The notes under the pieces: model-generated
What the model was told of the DNA's origin: nothing
What the model saw: the letters and a program-made list of their open reading frames with translations, nothing else
Databases searched by the model: none
DNA from: Clarkia xantiana subsp. parviflora
Taxonomy: Eukaryota; Streptophyta; Magnoliopsida; Myrtales; Onagraceae
DNA length: 64,000 nucleotides
Assembly: GCA_036873135.1 (NCBI GenBank)
Contig: JAPTYO010000001.1
Location: 25,535,774-25,599,773 of the forward strand
Reading direction: 5' to 3'
In this document: in pieces, positions 21,731-33,649 of the stretch
Layout: each line of letters begins with the position of its first letter
Position numbering within the stretch: the first letter of the stretch is position 1
Program-made: the position numbers and the translations under genes

Positions 21731-23430
21731 TAGAAAAAGATGAGCGAAGATTCGAGGCGAGAAAAATCTTGAAGAACGTGATTAAACATATACAATAATA
21801 TAATATATGTTAAAAATATATACTATATGATATGTGATTTGAAAGTTCTATACTTCTATTTTCAGCTTAGAGAATAGTTTATAAATCAAAATAGCATAGA
21901 AAAAGCAATATTTTTATTTATTATAATGCGAAACTTAAAAATAGAAATTATTGTAGTAAATAAAAGTGAATAAATATAGATAGTTATAAATCACAAAATA
22001 ATATATATATAAAATAATTCAATTAAATGATTTTTTTTTTTTAGTTTTAATAAAAATAAAGTTCAGAACTTCAGACAAAATATTGAAAAAATACACCCCA
22101 GAAATTCGAAAGTTGGTTTCAAACTTTTAAAATGACTTATCCCCTAAATATATTATAAATAAACTTAGTAAAAAATTACATAATATATTTCTTTGGATTA
22201 CAAATCATTAACAACAACACAACTTTAGTGTTACCCTGTTGGAAAATGTGTTATTGGCATTATTGTTTTTCCTGATTGGGTGAATGAGAAATTGTTGTTT
22301 TTAGTAGACCCAGCAAGAGTAGTCCCGTCTTCGTCCAGTTTTGTTGAATCTGACGAATTAATTCGTAACAGCTTCATTAATAAAGACGTTTCAGTTTTAT
22401 TTATTTATTGACGTGTCATTAATACTATTCTTCCAACTTCTTATAAATATGAAGTTCCTCTCATTATTTGGAGTACGGTTTTTACTATTCTCCTCCACAT
22501 TATGTTTTAGCGTGACGATCGTCATCATAATCTTCATTCGTATTTGTGGTCGACCAATTTCAATTTTGGTGGAAGTTCAGGCAAGGTTCTATTCGACCGG
22601 TGGGGTTTCGTGCTAGCTTGTCACCGGAATGTCGTTTTATCCAGGGAGACAATCGCCCATTAACATCCTCTAGCACAACCGACGAGTCGGCGAGGGGGCG
22701 AAATTGTCTCAAGGAGACCGTAATCTACACAAGACTCGGTTTAAAAACATTCGATCATTTGATCCAGAAAATTCTCCTTTAATTAGAATTCCACTTTTAT
22801 GTGTTATATTTTCGAACAATCCTAAGCTCACATTGTACTATAAGAGAACCTGATCCCATGAACAACAAGAAAACCTGTGGTTTAAACAAAATGGAAGTAG
22901 GAAAGACAGCAAAATGACATCTTAACGACAAGACCATCGATCAATCACAAATCTTAATTAGATAGCTAGCTAGGACATATCTGATTAGGGGTGTCGGATG
23001 CTGACAATGTTGCTTACTTCATACAAATATGAAATATCCCATCCACATATATATATATATACACTTTAGTTGGATGAGATCATTGCATATACTAATTAAG
23101 CCGATTTTATTTACCTGCAGACTGCAGTGAAGTGTTACGTACCACCTAAACCTACTGCAATGCAAGTAGCTAGCTGTCATATATTCTATATTAAGGTCAT
23201 GTTTTGTTGGATTAAAGGACGTGAAGAATATATGTACTGCATTTTATAGCAATAATCGGTTTCATCTACTACACGATACATATGGATGGGTCAAAGTCTA
23301 GCTACCCGCATTCAATTCACACGTATATATGAAGAATATCGTGTTTTTTTTCTTTTTGTTTTTTGGCCAGAATATCATGTTTTTGTAAGGGTGCGTTTAA
23401 ATATACGATTTCTCGTTCCTTGTTTATTAA
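21731..23430. other. Non-coding; LTR-like remnant near 22240-22790
   Basis: A segment starting TGTTGGAAAATGTG near 22239 contains, at 22695-22724, a motif (GGGCGAAATTG, then GAGACCGT) that recurs in inverse orientation in the LTR at 34702-35305. This suggests a degraded Copia-type LTR. The rest is AT-rich with nothing recognised. Confidence 0.35.
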
Positions 23431-23846
23431 CTAGGTGCCGATCCCGCGCATCGCGCGGGTGATGTAAAAGTAAAATAAACTTATAAAATAAAAAATAAAA
23501 TGTGTGAAATGAGACTTTAATATGAAAAATTAATATTTTTTATATAACAAAATTATAATAATAATAATAATATATATATAATAAAGTAAAAGGAAAGAGT
23601 GTGGGATGACTTAGAGTTGCCACGTCATAATAACATCTAGAATGAATTCCATTTTTCGCACGACACAATAGCATCTAGAAGGATGTCCATGCTGACACGT
23701 CATGAATTTAATCCACTCGCAATTATCTTCTACACGCTGCTTTCTCCGCTCGTTTTTTCACTACACAATTACTATCATTCACTTCTTTGCACGTTAATTA
23801 TCTCCTCTCATAATCTCTTCCTCTCCCCCCTTCACCTTAATTAATA

Positions 23847-23961
23847 TATAGTTTTTAAACATCCATTTTTAAGAGAAATAAATAGATTAAAATTGAGTTT
23901 TTTTATAAAAAAAAATTGTTTGCTTAGGTGGAGTAGGTCCTCTCACTCTCTTTCATTTTAC

Positions 23962-24015
<54 letters not shown>

Positions 24016-24197
24016 TAGTTTTTGAAACCTCCATTTTTAAGAGTAATAAATAGATTAAAATTGAGTTTTTTTTTAAAATTGTTTGCTTAGGTGGAGTTGT
24101 ATAATTGGTTAACAATGAGTATGACGTGGCACTTTCAGATGAACTCCAAATGCTGACGTGGCAACTCTAGGTCCTCCCACTCTCTTTCATTTTACTT

Positions 24198-24245
<48 letters not shown>
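23847..24245. repeat. Duplicated Helitron-end block with ATT and TA microsatellites
   Basis: Two copies (about 23847-23965 and 24013-24205) share GTTTGCTTAGGTGGAGT and CACTCTCTTTCATTTTACTT. They are separated by (ATT)n at 23964-24008, and (TA)n at 24203-24245 follows. The second copy carries about 70 bp not present in the first. Confidence 0.7.
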
Positions 24246-24247
<2 letters not shown>

Positions 24248-25523
24248 CTTGTAGTAATCTAGTGAGTGGTAAAAACTTACCCTTCCTACACGGATCTTCA
24301 TTGCTCCGAATTCTTTCTTTGATTTAGCAAACTATATCAGCTAATTAACAAAATCACTTGAAAAATATGCAATTTTATTGAACAAATAATCAATCAATTG
24401 CTAGTCATATATATCATTAATCGTCAATTTTTCCTCTCGGATATTACATGAAGCTGCATCAGGTCATTCATTTTTCTGTAGTGGCATGAAGATCGATTTC
24501 CCTTTTAGAAAAAAAAAAATATCGGAGTTTTCAGTAATATGCAAGCTTGCACTTTAGTCAGTATCTTCCACAGTTTGACCAAATTTTCTCCAAATATTAA
24601 TATAATATAGGAAAAAAAATTAACACATGAAAACTGAAATAAGAAACAACATAATATATGATTAGCCATGGCTACTACTATAAGAAGGAAACAATTCAAT
24701 AACTAAAATAACCAAAGCTCAATTACAAAAAGGGTTCATTTGTGATAGTTGAATAACATATTACCTGTGTCGATCCTTGATGAAATTCAGAATAATCCCA
24801 TCAACTGCCCAGATTGACCAATCTTTATGTAAGAAAAATATGATCTGATCAAACTCATCTTAGTGCTTCTTCAAGTAGAGACATCCGCTGAACAAAAAGC
24901 AATGCATCATAGTGAATATTTTCATAAGCTCATAACTCATAAGTTAGATGATATAACAACTACCTGACAATACAAACTGCATCGTGTAGTCTGGAAGTCA
25001 TATGCTGCAATATGACGTTCAAAGTAACCTGCTTGTATTGCAAGTTCAATGGTATCTACAAAAGATAAAAAGATTTCGCAATATGGAAATACATTGTTAA
25101 GTTAAATATATGAACGCCCTTGTAGAAAAATGCCCAAGTAATACTAAGACAAAAGTATATTTTAGTTATTATCTTTTTTTTGGCCAAATATCTTTAGTCA
25201 TCATCACTGATTGCATTCATCCAAGGAAAGAAGAAAGTTGAACATACCTCTCTAACCCACCTCCAGCCTTTTGAGAGTCAGACACAAATCCGAAGAAATC
25301 TTCTACTCTCACAAAATGATGAAATGGAGTCGAGCAAAAAGAAACTCCTCTAGCAGAGCATATACCGTAAAAGGCAAAGTAGGATCTAGTGAAGATAAAA
25401 CTCGATCAATGATGAGACTGATCGGTTGGTGAGAAGAACTCGCATAAACGACAATGATAATGAACATCGGGAGAAAAAGGTTGACGATTGAGCTGCCAAA
25501 TGCATTGTATTACTTGCAAATCT

Positions 25524-25524
<1 letters not shown>

Positions 25525-25559
<35 letters not shown>
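25525..25559. repeat. Poly(A) run of about 35
   Basis: Long A homopolymer inside the Helitron interior. It could mark an old retroposition tail on the plus strand or be a simple repeat. Confidence 0.8.
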
Positions 25560-25560
<1 letters not shown>

Positions 25561-26195
25561 GTTAACCTAGAAATCTCATCAAGAAAGCTCTTCCTCCAAT
25601 GTTAGACCCGTTTTAGGTGCATGATTTCCTTAAACACGTCACAGGCTGTGGAAGAGCATACTGATTCAACTAAGTTTCAGACGTAGAGTTGTGGACAACC
25701 TACAGTTGGGGAAACATGAACAACCAAGATCGTAGAAAAGTAACAAAATTAAGACGCTAAGGGTAAAAGAAAATTGTTTCCTCGAAGTAGCAATTATTCT
25801 GAGGAAAAAACGCAGAATAAGATCTCACCGGAATTCAACTGTTGGGGCACATTTTCTTGGTTCTTGGTGGGACCTTATACCACTTTCAATAGAAATTTCA
25901 CATTAAATTTCACAGTTTATAGCATCACTCTTTTTTTTTGGAAGCGTAATAAATTGTTATATTTTGGTCACAGAAGTAATTAAGTGAGACTTTTAGTTTC
26001 TCTAGAAGTCATCATTAAAGTGAGATGGTTGAGATGAATGAACCAAGTATCAAACCGGTAAAACCGAAAACCGGTTGTAGAAACCATACTAAAGGATGAC
26101 GTGGCGTACTTACATTCACCTATTAATCTGACGTGGCGCACTTAGATTTCCTTAGTCTCTTTCCTATTACCTTATAATATATATAGATATATAGA

Positions 26196-26940
26196 TTACT
26201 CGTACCAACCAATCAATAAGGTATTTGTTCATTTAGCATAAATAAGGCAAAAAAAACATAAATAAAATTTTATTAGAAAATCATTAATTGCTATCTTGAA
26301 AACATTAAATATATATACATATATTATATTACTTTGCTTTTAACTCGAATTCGTTCGTATATATGTTAAGTTTATTTTTTCCCCGAAATTTAAGTCGTTT
26401 TCGTCCCTATGTAAAACTGAAGAGATTGGTTTGAATCGAGCCTTGGCGCAAACCCATACACCAGGAACCGTTGGCAAGGGGATCAACCCAAGACTGGTTA
26501 AACCTTTTTTTATTTTGCCAAAACTTGTTAAACTATTGGCGATTGCTGATTTTACAAGTGAAAATAGCCGAACACTTATTAATTGGACATGGGAAGCTCT
26601 TGTAATTTTTTCCTAAATTAATCATATTAAGGTGCTAATTGCACTGAATAAGTTTTAGAGTGTGTGGCCAAAAAAAAAAGTTTTAGAGTGGAATTTTATT
26701 TGGTTAAAGAGTGTACTTATCAGTGAAGTACTAAACAACTATGTAATAGTACATGCATATTAATAATTACATGGTTGAATTTTCAAATTTAGTTTCATTC
26801 AGATAAGTAAGAAGGAAAAAAGGAAAAGCCCATATCTTAGGCCTGATAGTCTAAACTGGTCCGTCTGATTAGGCCTAGACACATAAATGGGCCAAGAATT
26901 GGGCTGCACGTTTCACAGCCCATTAACAGGTCTACGTATC
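26196..26940. other. Non-coding upstream region
   Basis: AT-rich DNA between the Helitron and the peroxidase promoter; nothing recognised. Confidence 0.5.
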
Positions 26941-26963
26941 AGCAGCAGCAGCAGCAGCAGCAA
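26941..26963. repeat. (AGC)n microsatellite
   Basis: Seven to eight AGC/CAG units, about 290 bp upstream of the peroxidase start codon. Confidence 0.85.
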
Positions 26964-27153
26964 GCAACAGAAGGGTACGTGCAGTGCATGCACACCCAGG
27001 GTATCAAACTTGAAAAATTAATTACACATCAGCTAGCCCGCCCCCAACAACAATACTTACAGGCTAGCATGTTGTTGGATTTGGTCCTTTCAACTAAGTG
27101 CACACCACGTCCTTTGTTAGTTAGATTAGACAAGAAGCCACACAATAACAACA

Positions 27154-27160
27154 TATATAA
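27154..27160 (+). promoter_or_regulatory. TATA box of the peroxidase gene
   Basis: TATATAA lies 90 nt before the start codon, giving a leader of roughly 55-65 nt. Confidence 0.6.
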
Positions 27161-27249
27161 ACCCATCCCACAACTCCCAATCCAAAATCAATTCAATCTA
27201 AATCCTCCTCCTCCTCCCAACTTGACTAATAATATATTCTTCAATCAAC

Positions 27250-28447
27250 ATGAAGCTCTCAGCTTCTCTTCTCTTGGTTGTCATCGCGCTCTGCGCGGTT
27301 TCATGGTCAGTTTCCGCCATAGGTCTCGATACTTTGATGGAAGACGGGCTGTCCTTTGGGTTTTATCATGCACACTGCCCTCAGTTTGAGAGCATTGTCC
27401 ATTCGAAGGTCAAGGAATGGACCACCAAGGACCCTACATTGGCCCCTAGCCTCATGAGGCTACATTTCCACGATTGCGCCGTTCGGGTAAGCATTAGTAG
27501 TGACGACTATTCAACCAAGCGTGACTGATAACTAAATATTCACAGTTCCTCCCTCTCATACTGTATTAAAATATGTGGGTTTTTCAGGGATGTGATGCGT
27601 CGATTCTGCTTAACCACGTTGGAAGCGAAAGAAAAGCTTTGGCGAGCAAGACGCTGAGAGGGTTTCAGATTATTGATGAAATCAAAGCAGAGGTTGAGAA
27701 GAAGTGCCCTAAGAAGGTATCCTGTGCCGACATATTGACAGCAGCGGCCAGAGATGCCACGGTCATTACCGGAGGGCCCTTCTGGATGGTTCCTTACGGT
27801 AGGAGAGACGGCAGAGTTTCCCATGGTTACGAAGCCAACTACGTGCCAATGGGTCACGAGAACGTCACCCACCTCATCGAGTTTTTCCAATCTCAAGGTC
27901 TCAATGTTCTCGACTTGGTCGTGCTCTCAGGTAATCAATCGGCTATATATATAACATAAGTTGTGGATACAGTTGGACTACTCAAGTCCAACAAGAATAT
28001 TTTCTTTTCTGGGTCCAAGTGAAGATTTGACGCGTAATGAATTTTGCAGGTGCACACACTATTGGACGAAGCACATGTGGCTCAATTCAGGACCGACTCT
28101 TCAACTACAAAGGAACCAAGAAACCCGACCCCTCGATTGATCCTCAGTACCTGAACTACCTTCAGCGCAAGTGCAGATGGGCGTCTGAGTACGTTGAACT
28201 CGACGGCACCACCCCGAAGACGTTCGACAATGTGTACTACAAGAATCTGCAAAAGAAGAAAGGACTGTTGAGCACCGATCAATATCTTTACTACGATTCC
28301 CGAACCAACCCTATCGTAACTGCACTTGCATCGCAGCCTGATCTGTTCAGGTACCAGTTTGGCGTGGCCATGGCCAAGCTCGGAAATGTCCAGGTGCTTA
28401 CTGAGGAAGAAGGCGAAGTTCGAAGGAACTGCAATTACATTAACTAA
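27250..28447 (+). CDS. PRX7-like: Class III secretory peroxidase, three exons
   Basis: Exons 27250-27486, 27588-27930 and 28050-28447 join at GT-AG sites and give 325 residues, the usual family length. Residues 1-23 form a signal peptide (MKLSASLLLVVIALCAVSWS), so the enzyme should go to the apoplast or vacuole. Distal haem site: RLHFHDC at about 71-77; then GCDASILL, CPKKVSCADIL, and GRRDGRVS at the substrate side. Proximal haem ligand: the His in LSGAHTIGRS, split by intron 2. Conserved Cys are present for the disulphides. The enzyme oxidises phenolics with hydrogen peroxide, for example in lignin or suberin polymerisation. HDCAVR in place of the common HDCFV, together with CRWASEY and PMGHENVT, recalls Arabidopsis peroxidase 7; that assignment is from memory. 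No lesion is seen, so it is probably functional. Confidence 0.95.
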
Positions 28448-28844
28448 TCTCTCTGAGATGTTATACTGCAATTACATTTCAGTTGCCACAATCTTGTTTG
28501 TTTCGAGTTTTGTTACATACCAACCAATGTATACCAAGTCTGATTCTGCATTTAATCTTGAATCAATTCTTCTAATATATATGCATTGCTATCGGCATTG
28601 GAACTGAGTTTTGCATTTCACAAACTTGGAAATTTCTATTACACTGAGCAGTCAAAAGGTTTGGTATGGAGTTACATGTAAATTGCAACTAAAGTTTGAA
28701 AAATATGACAGCTTGCTTCCAAATTTTTCATCTTCTAATCCTATAGTTGTGTATAAATTATATAACATGACTAAAGCTACAACTACTATTGTCAATGTAA
28801 TTTTTGAAAAGAAGACACATTAGCAAACTGAGATCATGAGTTTG
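28448..28844. other. 3' region between the convergent peroxidase and DCAF4 genes
   Basis: AT-rich 3' flanks of two tail-to-tail genes, 397 bp between stop codons; nothing else seen. Confidence 0.6.
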
Positions 28845-31769
28845 TTAGCACCAACGCGTGTAGAATAAACCTTCCCGTGATCCATGCCATGAGCCCCATG
28901 AATTATCAAGATTGCTGCTTTGGGTTCCATCTAGCGGCGGCAATGTTAGTCCTGCAACAGATATACATGAGAAATTGACAATGTAGAAGAGAGAACCAAA
29001 AGAAAATAAGGTTGGTTAACAAAATATAAATTGAAGCTTAATTGGAGTACCTCCGGCAATCTGGCAGCACACTGTGACGGGATCCGCAGAAAACAGTTTG
29101 TCTTCAAAGAGCAATTTCCCAGATTTAATGCTCCAAAGCCTCATAGACCTATCTTCTCCACCTAATATCCATATACCAGACATATAAGTATGAAGAAACT
29201 AGGAACCCCTTAATTCAAAATATAGTTCACACAAAAAAAAAAAAAAAACCTGCGACAACAAATCTCTCGTATGGGTCTACTCCAAGCTGAAGACGAGTAT
29301 GCGTATTCACATGCCCCTCATACGACTGAACAGGCCCTCTGCTCACTAGACGATGATCGTAAAGCTTGATCTGTAAATCAATGAAACTTTGAGTTGTCAA
29401 TCAAGCCGGCTTCTGCATATGTGATTATGTAGGGAGAAAAAATGGATACTAACCGAACCATCCATAGAGCTTGCCAAGAAATACTGGTCGTACAGCTGGA
29501 GTGATATCAAACTGATATTTCAAATCAGAGTAGCCATCAATGTTATTATATAAGAGGCCTGATATTATATTCGAAGATGAATATCTAGAGTGAACTTCAC
29601 AAACCTGGCAACTGAATTTGGCATAAATGTGGTTGAAGATGGATATATCTTTCCAGACATCTGTAAGTAATAAAGTTCAGTAATCATTTTCAGGCATCTA
29701 ATATACTCAAAGTCAATTGGTTATGCTATAATTCGAATACATTTCCTTCCCAAATTTGGACCAACGCAAATGAAAGTACCTTAAACCATTTCTTGCTTGA
29801 GTTAGCAGCAGTTTTATTTGAGGGAGTGTAAGGTATCCGATGTCTAGGGAGTCTAGGTCCAGGGGTAGTAGAAGAAGAGCCCCGTTGGTCCTCTCTGATA
29901 TCAACGGTCAGAATAGCACCGTTTCTGAGTCCACACAGCACTATATTTCCCTGCAATGATAGCAAAAAATCATCAGAGACAAATAAAAAGTAAAGAACTT
30001 ACACAATTCCTAATACGAGGATCTCGACTGCAAAAATATACCGATTGATCAAATTGTTGGGCAAAGACGTCACTTTCAGTACGGCAAACCCATGAAATGG
30101 CCCCATTTTCCAGGTTTACCAATGCTGCTCCACTGGAAGTTCCTACAAAATTATAAACAAGAAGAGTCGTGAAAAGTGAAAACTCCTATAAAATAGTTAA
30201 AGATGTTAGGAGAATGTAATGGAGAAAGACTTGCCCATTACTGCTTGATTTTTAGTTGCGCTGCAATCTGATGTCCATATGGTACTATTGAAGGAAGCAA
30301 CCTCATTTATATGACCAAAACCAATCCGCAGATGAAAATCCAACGGTTCTCCAAGGTTGATAACATAGACTATTCCGCCATATCTATCTGAGCCCAATGT
30401 CGTAATCCTGGCTCATAAGTTAAGGATTTGCCAACTAAAAACATGTAAGCTCATTTTCCACCATTTATGAACAACAAAAAAAGCAAGGACAGCAAATATA
30501 ATACAATGACGAGACTCCAATATATGAAGAAAATGCAAAATGCCTACTGAAAGCCTAGAAAAGAGACTTCTACATCTTTATTATATGCAGAAAGATTCAA
30601 CCCATTAATGTCATCTGTCATGCCATGTCGAGCTGATATAGATTAAATATAGCAATTGAATGATGCAAGGATACAATGCCCTGGTTGCGCTTGAAGCGGT
30701 CTCAGAATGACGTTTATTGAGTGACCTAATGCAAGATATATCCGAAGATAGCTGTATTGATGACTCTAGAGGTCTCCAAAGATGCACAGGTGGTGTGCTA
30801 ATGCTATATTTTTCACTCACTTTTTTGCGAGGCCAAATCTGCCTCGACATGCACTCAGAATCAAAATAATCACCACCAGTCCCAACTGCAAAGAAACTGC
30901 AAAGAACCACCACAACAAATAAATTACCAAGAGCACAGTACTGATATACAGAACACCTTCCTGACAGTATACCTCAATCGACCGTTTGTGCTTCCTGTTA
31001 AAAGAGCAGCTGTTCTAGCTTGACCCTGCGGCGTAATGATGTCAACAGTTAAGTCGTCCAAAGCAGTATCAGCAACATTGAATGTCTCATCATACCTCCA
31101 TACCTGCAAAAAAAAATCAACCAAGTAAAAAACATGAAAATATGGGTAGCTTGGTATTCAGAAAACTAGTTGCTCGTTTTTTGGATTTAATTTAAAAAAA
31201 TTACTCAATTTGGAAAAGAAAAAAGCTCGAAGCTTTCGTATCCAAACGTCTTGTTTGACACACCCCCACTAACATTGTCAGGCTTAGTATGACACACCTG
31301 AGGTTGTGAAACCTGAACATTCAAAAACTCATTCTCAAATCTGCACTTCCTTTTCCTCAAAGGAAATACATTCCCTCCCAACTCACGGGCACGAAGAAGA
31401 CTCGATGTTGTACTTGCTCGACAATGACTCTGAAATAGTAAGTAGCAATATGGTTCAGCTCATCAGCTTTCTCAGGATCAAATCACTAATCAAAGAGACG
31501 AAAAGGAAAGGGCGATTGAATTGAGAAAGTGCCTTGATGACTGCTGCTGGAGTTTTTGGGGCCGAGGATGAAGCTTTACGGGAGGCGGAGGAAGAAGAGG
31601 AACCAGGAATTGGGCCTTTGATAGGGAAGTACCTGTTCTTCACTTCGTCGTAGTAGAAACCTGGAAGGTCTGTATCACGAACAGAAGGAAGTTAGAACAG
31701 CTCACAATCGATAGAAAGAATGAAGGCCAACATCAGCCATAAAAGTTGCCAACCTTTAGGTCTGGACAT
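28845..31769 (-). CDS. DCAF4: DDB1- and CUL4-associated factor 4-like WD40 protein, 13 exons
   Basis: Minus-strand exons: 31769-31754, 31669-31533, 31429-31298, 31103-30973, 30896-30675, 30407-30235, 30142-30042, 29950-29780, 29660-29605, 29511-29454, 29370-29250, 29161-29051, 28951-28845. Every join keeps phase, totalling 511 residues. It starts MSRPKDLPGFYYDEVKNRYF, the recognisable DCAF4/WDR21 N-terminus, followed by a Ser-rich linker. WD-type repeats follow, with marks such as LGSDRYGGIVYVINLG, GNIVLCGLRNGAILTVDIRE, LASSMDGSIKLYDHRLV and GGEDRSMRLWSIKSGKLLFE. DCAF4 proteins are substrate receptors of CUL4-DDB1 ubiquitin ligases. The intron after exon 6 uses a GC donor (TGG|GCAAGT at 30234-30233). 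The donor after exon 2 is uncertain: AAG|GC at 31532 fits phase, but weaker GT sites exist nearby. The gene diverges from the PPR gene. Confidence 0.9.
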
Positions 31770-32121
31770 ATCTTCCTATGGAAAAGAGGAAGAAAAGGAG
31801 CTTCCTTTCGTCTTCTTCTACTCTCTAGTGAAAATAAGCAAGAGAAGGAAACGGAGAAGGCGGGAGAGATTCAGTAACAATACAGAAACGATCGAGTGAT
31901 CAAGTATATGCCGTTCGCGGCTGCGGGCGGTGGAGGATGAAGAAGATGGGCTTCGAATTGCCGAATTGGGCCGAGCGGCGGCGGAGATACTGAACTGTTC
32001 AATATATAAATAAATATAAATATAAATACGGCCTAAAAATGGTTTGCTATAGAAAATCGAAGAGCAACGAGCTTTTAAACTCCAAATCGGCGGCGGCGGA
32101 TGAGGTGACTGCACCAAGAAG
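31770..32121. promoter_or_regulatory. Divergent promoter region shared by DCAF4 and the PPR gene
   Basis: 352 bp separate the two start codons. On the PPR side an AT-rich TATA-like run (ATATATAAATAAATATAAAT) lies at about 32003-32025. An upstream ATG at 32039 opens a 76-codon frame overlapping the PPR start in another frame; it would act as a uORF only if transcription starts before it. Confidence 0.5.
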
Positions 32122-32847
32122 ATGGCACTCAAGCAACAGAAACGCCTCTCTTCCTTCCTTGAAGCTCAGTTACGATCTCGCGTCCCCACTCTCCCGCTCC
32201 AGCGATTGTTTACAGAGCTCTCTGTCTCCGAAGATGCTGCTGCGCCGTCTCTATCACAAATCGAGCTAGGTAAAGTGAACCTGTTGATTCCGCGTCTCTG
32301 CTTGATCGATCAGCTCCCTACGGCCATCCGCCTCACAACCGCCGCGCTCCTCCTCCCTAATCCACCGCCGGTGAAGTCCCTCTCTCTCTCCATTCTCATC
32401 CACTCCCTCGTTTCCCAAGCAGACGCGTCTCTCCCAATGTCTCTACTCACGCGGCTGACGCGCACTCCTGCGCAGCTCACTCCCATCACCACTATGTTAA
32501 TCGCTTCCTACTTGAAGAATCGCAAGACTGGGGAGGCCGTTGAGGTGTTCAATTGGATGATGAGACAGCCTTGCCGTCCCGAGCCAGCCTCTTACAGGGT
32601 GCTGCTCGCAGCTTTCTGTAGAAACGAACTGACGTTTGAGGCCTTGAAGGTGTTGAGTGCCATGTTAGCTGCTAATTCGATGCCAGATACCTATCTGAGG
32701 AGATCCGTCTGTGGGAATTTGTTGAGGGAAGCTCGAATTAAGGAAGCAAAAGAATTAGAAATGGCGTTATCCGCTTGTGCCTCCGGCGGCAGTGCAATAG
32801 CCGCTATCGAAGTTGTGGATCGCATCTTCAGAGACTGGACCGATTGA
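32122..32847 (+). CDS. Small pentatricopeptide repeat (PPR) protein
   Basis: Single exon, 241 residues, starting MALKQQKRLSSFLEAQLRSR. The N-terminal third is rich in Arg, Leu and Ser with few acidic residues, compatible with an organelle-targeting region, as in most plant PPR proteins. From about residue 120 there are helical repeats of the PPR type: TPITTMLIASYLKNRKTGEA, then WMMRQPCRPEPASYRVLLAA and FCRNELTFEALKVLSAMLAA, with the usual 35-residue spacing. PPR proteins bind organellar RNA in a sequence-specific way. At only three to four recognisable repeats and no DYW or SMR tail it is short for the family. The stop and last codons lie in a 170-bp unit duplicated immediately downstream. 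Confidence 0.8.
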   Translation: MALKQQKRLSSFLEAQLRSRVPTLPLQRLFTELSVSEDAAAPSLSQIELGKVNLLIPRLCLIDQLPTAIRLTTAALLLPNPPPVKSLSLSILIHSLVSQADASLPMSLLTRLTRTPAQLTPITTMLIASYLKNRKTGEAVEVFNWMMRQPCRPEPASYRVLLAAFCRNELTFEALKVLSAMLAANSMPDTYLRRSVCGNLLREARIKEAKELEMALSACASGGSAIAAIEVVDRIFRDWTD

Positions 32848-33171
32848 AAGAAGGTAGCTTGCATCATCAGATGTTTATGCATTTATTATTTTTTTTATAA
32901 GTTGGTAAATACAATCAGATTACTCATATTTATTTGAGAATGTCTTAATTCAGATAAAATATATATATACTTTTAATTACTAGAGAAGTATATACTTTCA
33001 GAGACTGGACCGATTGAAAGAAGGTAGCTTGCATCATCAGATGTTTATGCATTTTTTTTTTTTTTATAAGTTGGTAAATACAATCAGATTACTCATATTT
33101 ATTTGAGAATGTCTTAATTCAGATAAAATATATATATATACTTTTAATTACTAGAGAAGTATACACTTGTC
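32827..33171. repeat. Tandem duplication of the PPR 3' end, 170-bp unit
   Basis: Copy 1 (32827-32996) begins inside the last codons of the PPR gene (TTCAGAGACTGGACCGATTG). Copy 2 (32997-33171) repeats them and the 3' flank almost exactly, differing mainly in the length of T and TA runs. Confidence 0.93.
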
Positions 33172-33649
33172 TTGTAAATCCGTTTAGTAAAATAACCAAG
33201 ACACTATATATATACATTTAATAGTTGTACGTGCACAATACACGTAATGTTTATGTCCACTAAAATATATAGGATGTACGAATAAATTATTTATCAATTG
33301 AAAAATCACCGAACTCTAATATTAGATGGAAGGAAAACAATTATGATAAATACTTTCCGTGGTGAGTTTTTTTTTTACATGAATGAGGGCTATCAATATA
33401 TTGTACTAACTTTTAAAAGCTAATGATGAACTTTGAAAAGGAAAACGAAAAGACATACGTTTCTCGTAGGGTTTGACGAATTTCAAAATTAAAGGACGGG
33501 TTATTTATGAAAAGCTCTATATGAATCACTTCAAAATATGTAGTGCATGGTCATTACCTCATAACATTAGATACTATACAGAGTGATTTCTTATGAAGAT
33601 TAAAGTTACTCATTATTGGATAACAAAACAAAGAGCCAGATGTGTGAAT
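33172..33649. other. Non-coding stretch
   Basis: AT-rich; nothing recognised. Confidence 0.5.

Larger units (their letters stand above)
23431..26195 (-). mobile_element. Non-autonomous Helitron
   Basis: In minus orientation the element ends with a GC hairpin (23443-23459, 7-bp stem CCCGCGC/GCGCGGG, 3-nt loop), 8 nt, then CTAG (23431-23434) followed by T. This is the standard Helitron 3' end. The proposed 5' end at 26195 reads TCTATATATCTATATA preceded by A, continuing into TAATAGGAAAGAG. The same AGTAAAA-GAAAGAG subterminal motif appears at 23580 (plus), 23940-23965 and 24180-24205 (minus), pointing to nested or rearranged copies. The interior has no Rep/helicase. Exon-like minus-strand segments bounded by GT and AG at about 25340-25247, 25056-24963 and 24890-24857 may be captured gene pieces, but I could not identify them. 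Confidence 0.55.

Noticed and set aside
26431..26616. 61-codon plus-strand frame
   Set aside because: No similarity I can recognise; lies in AT-rich intergenic DNA.
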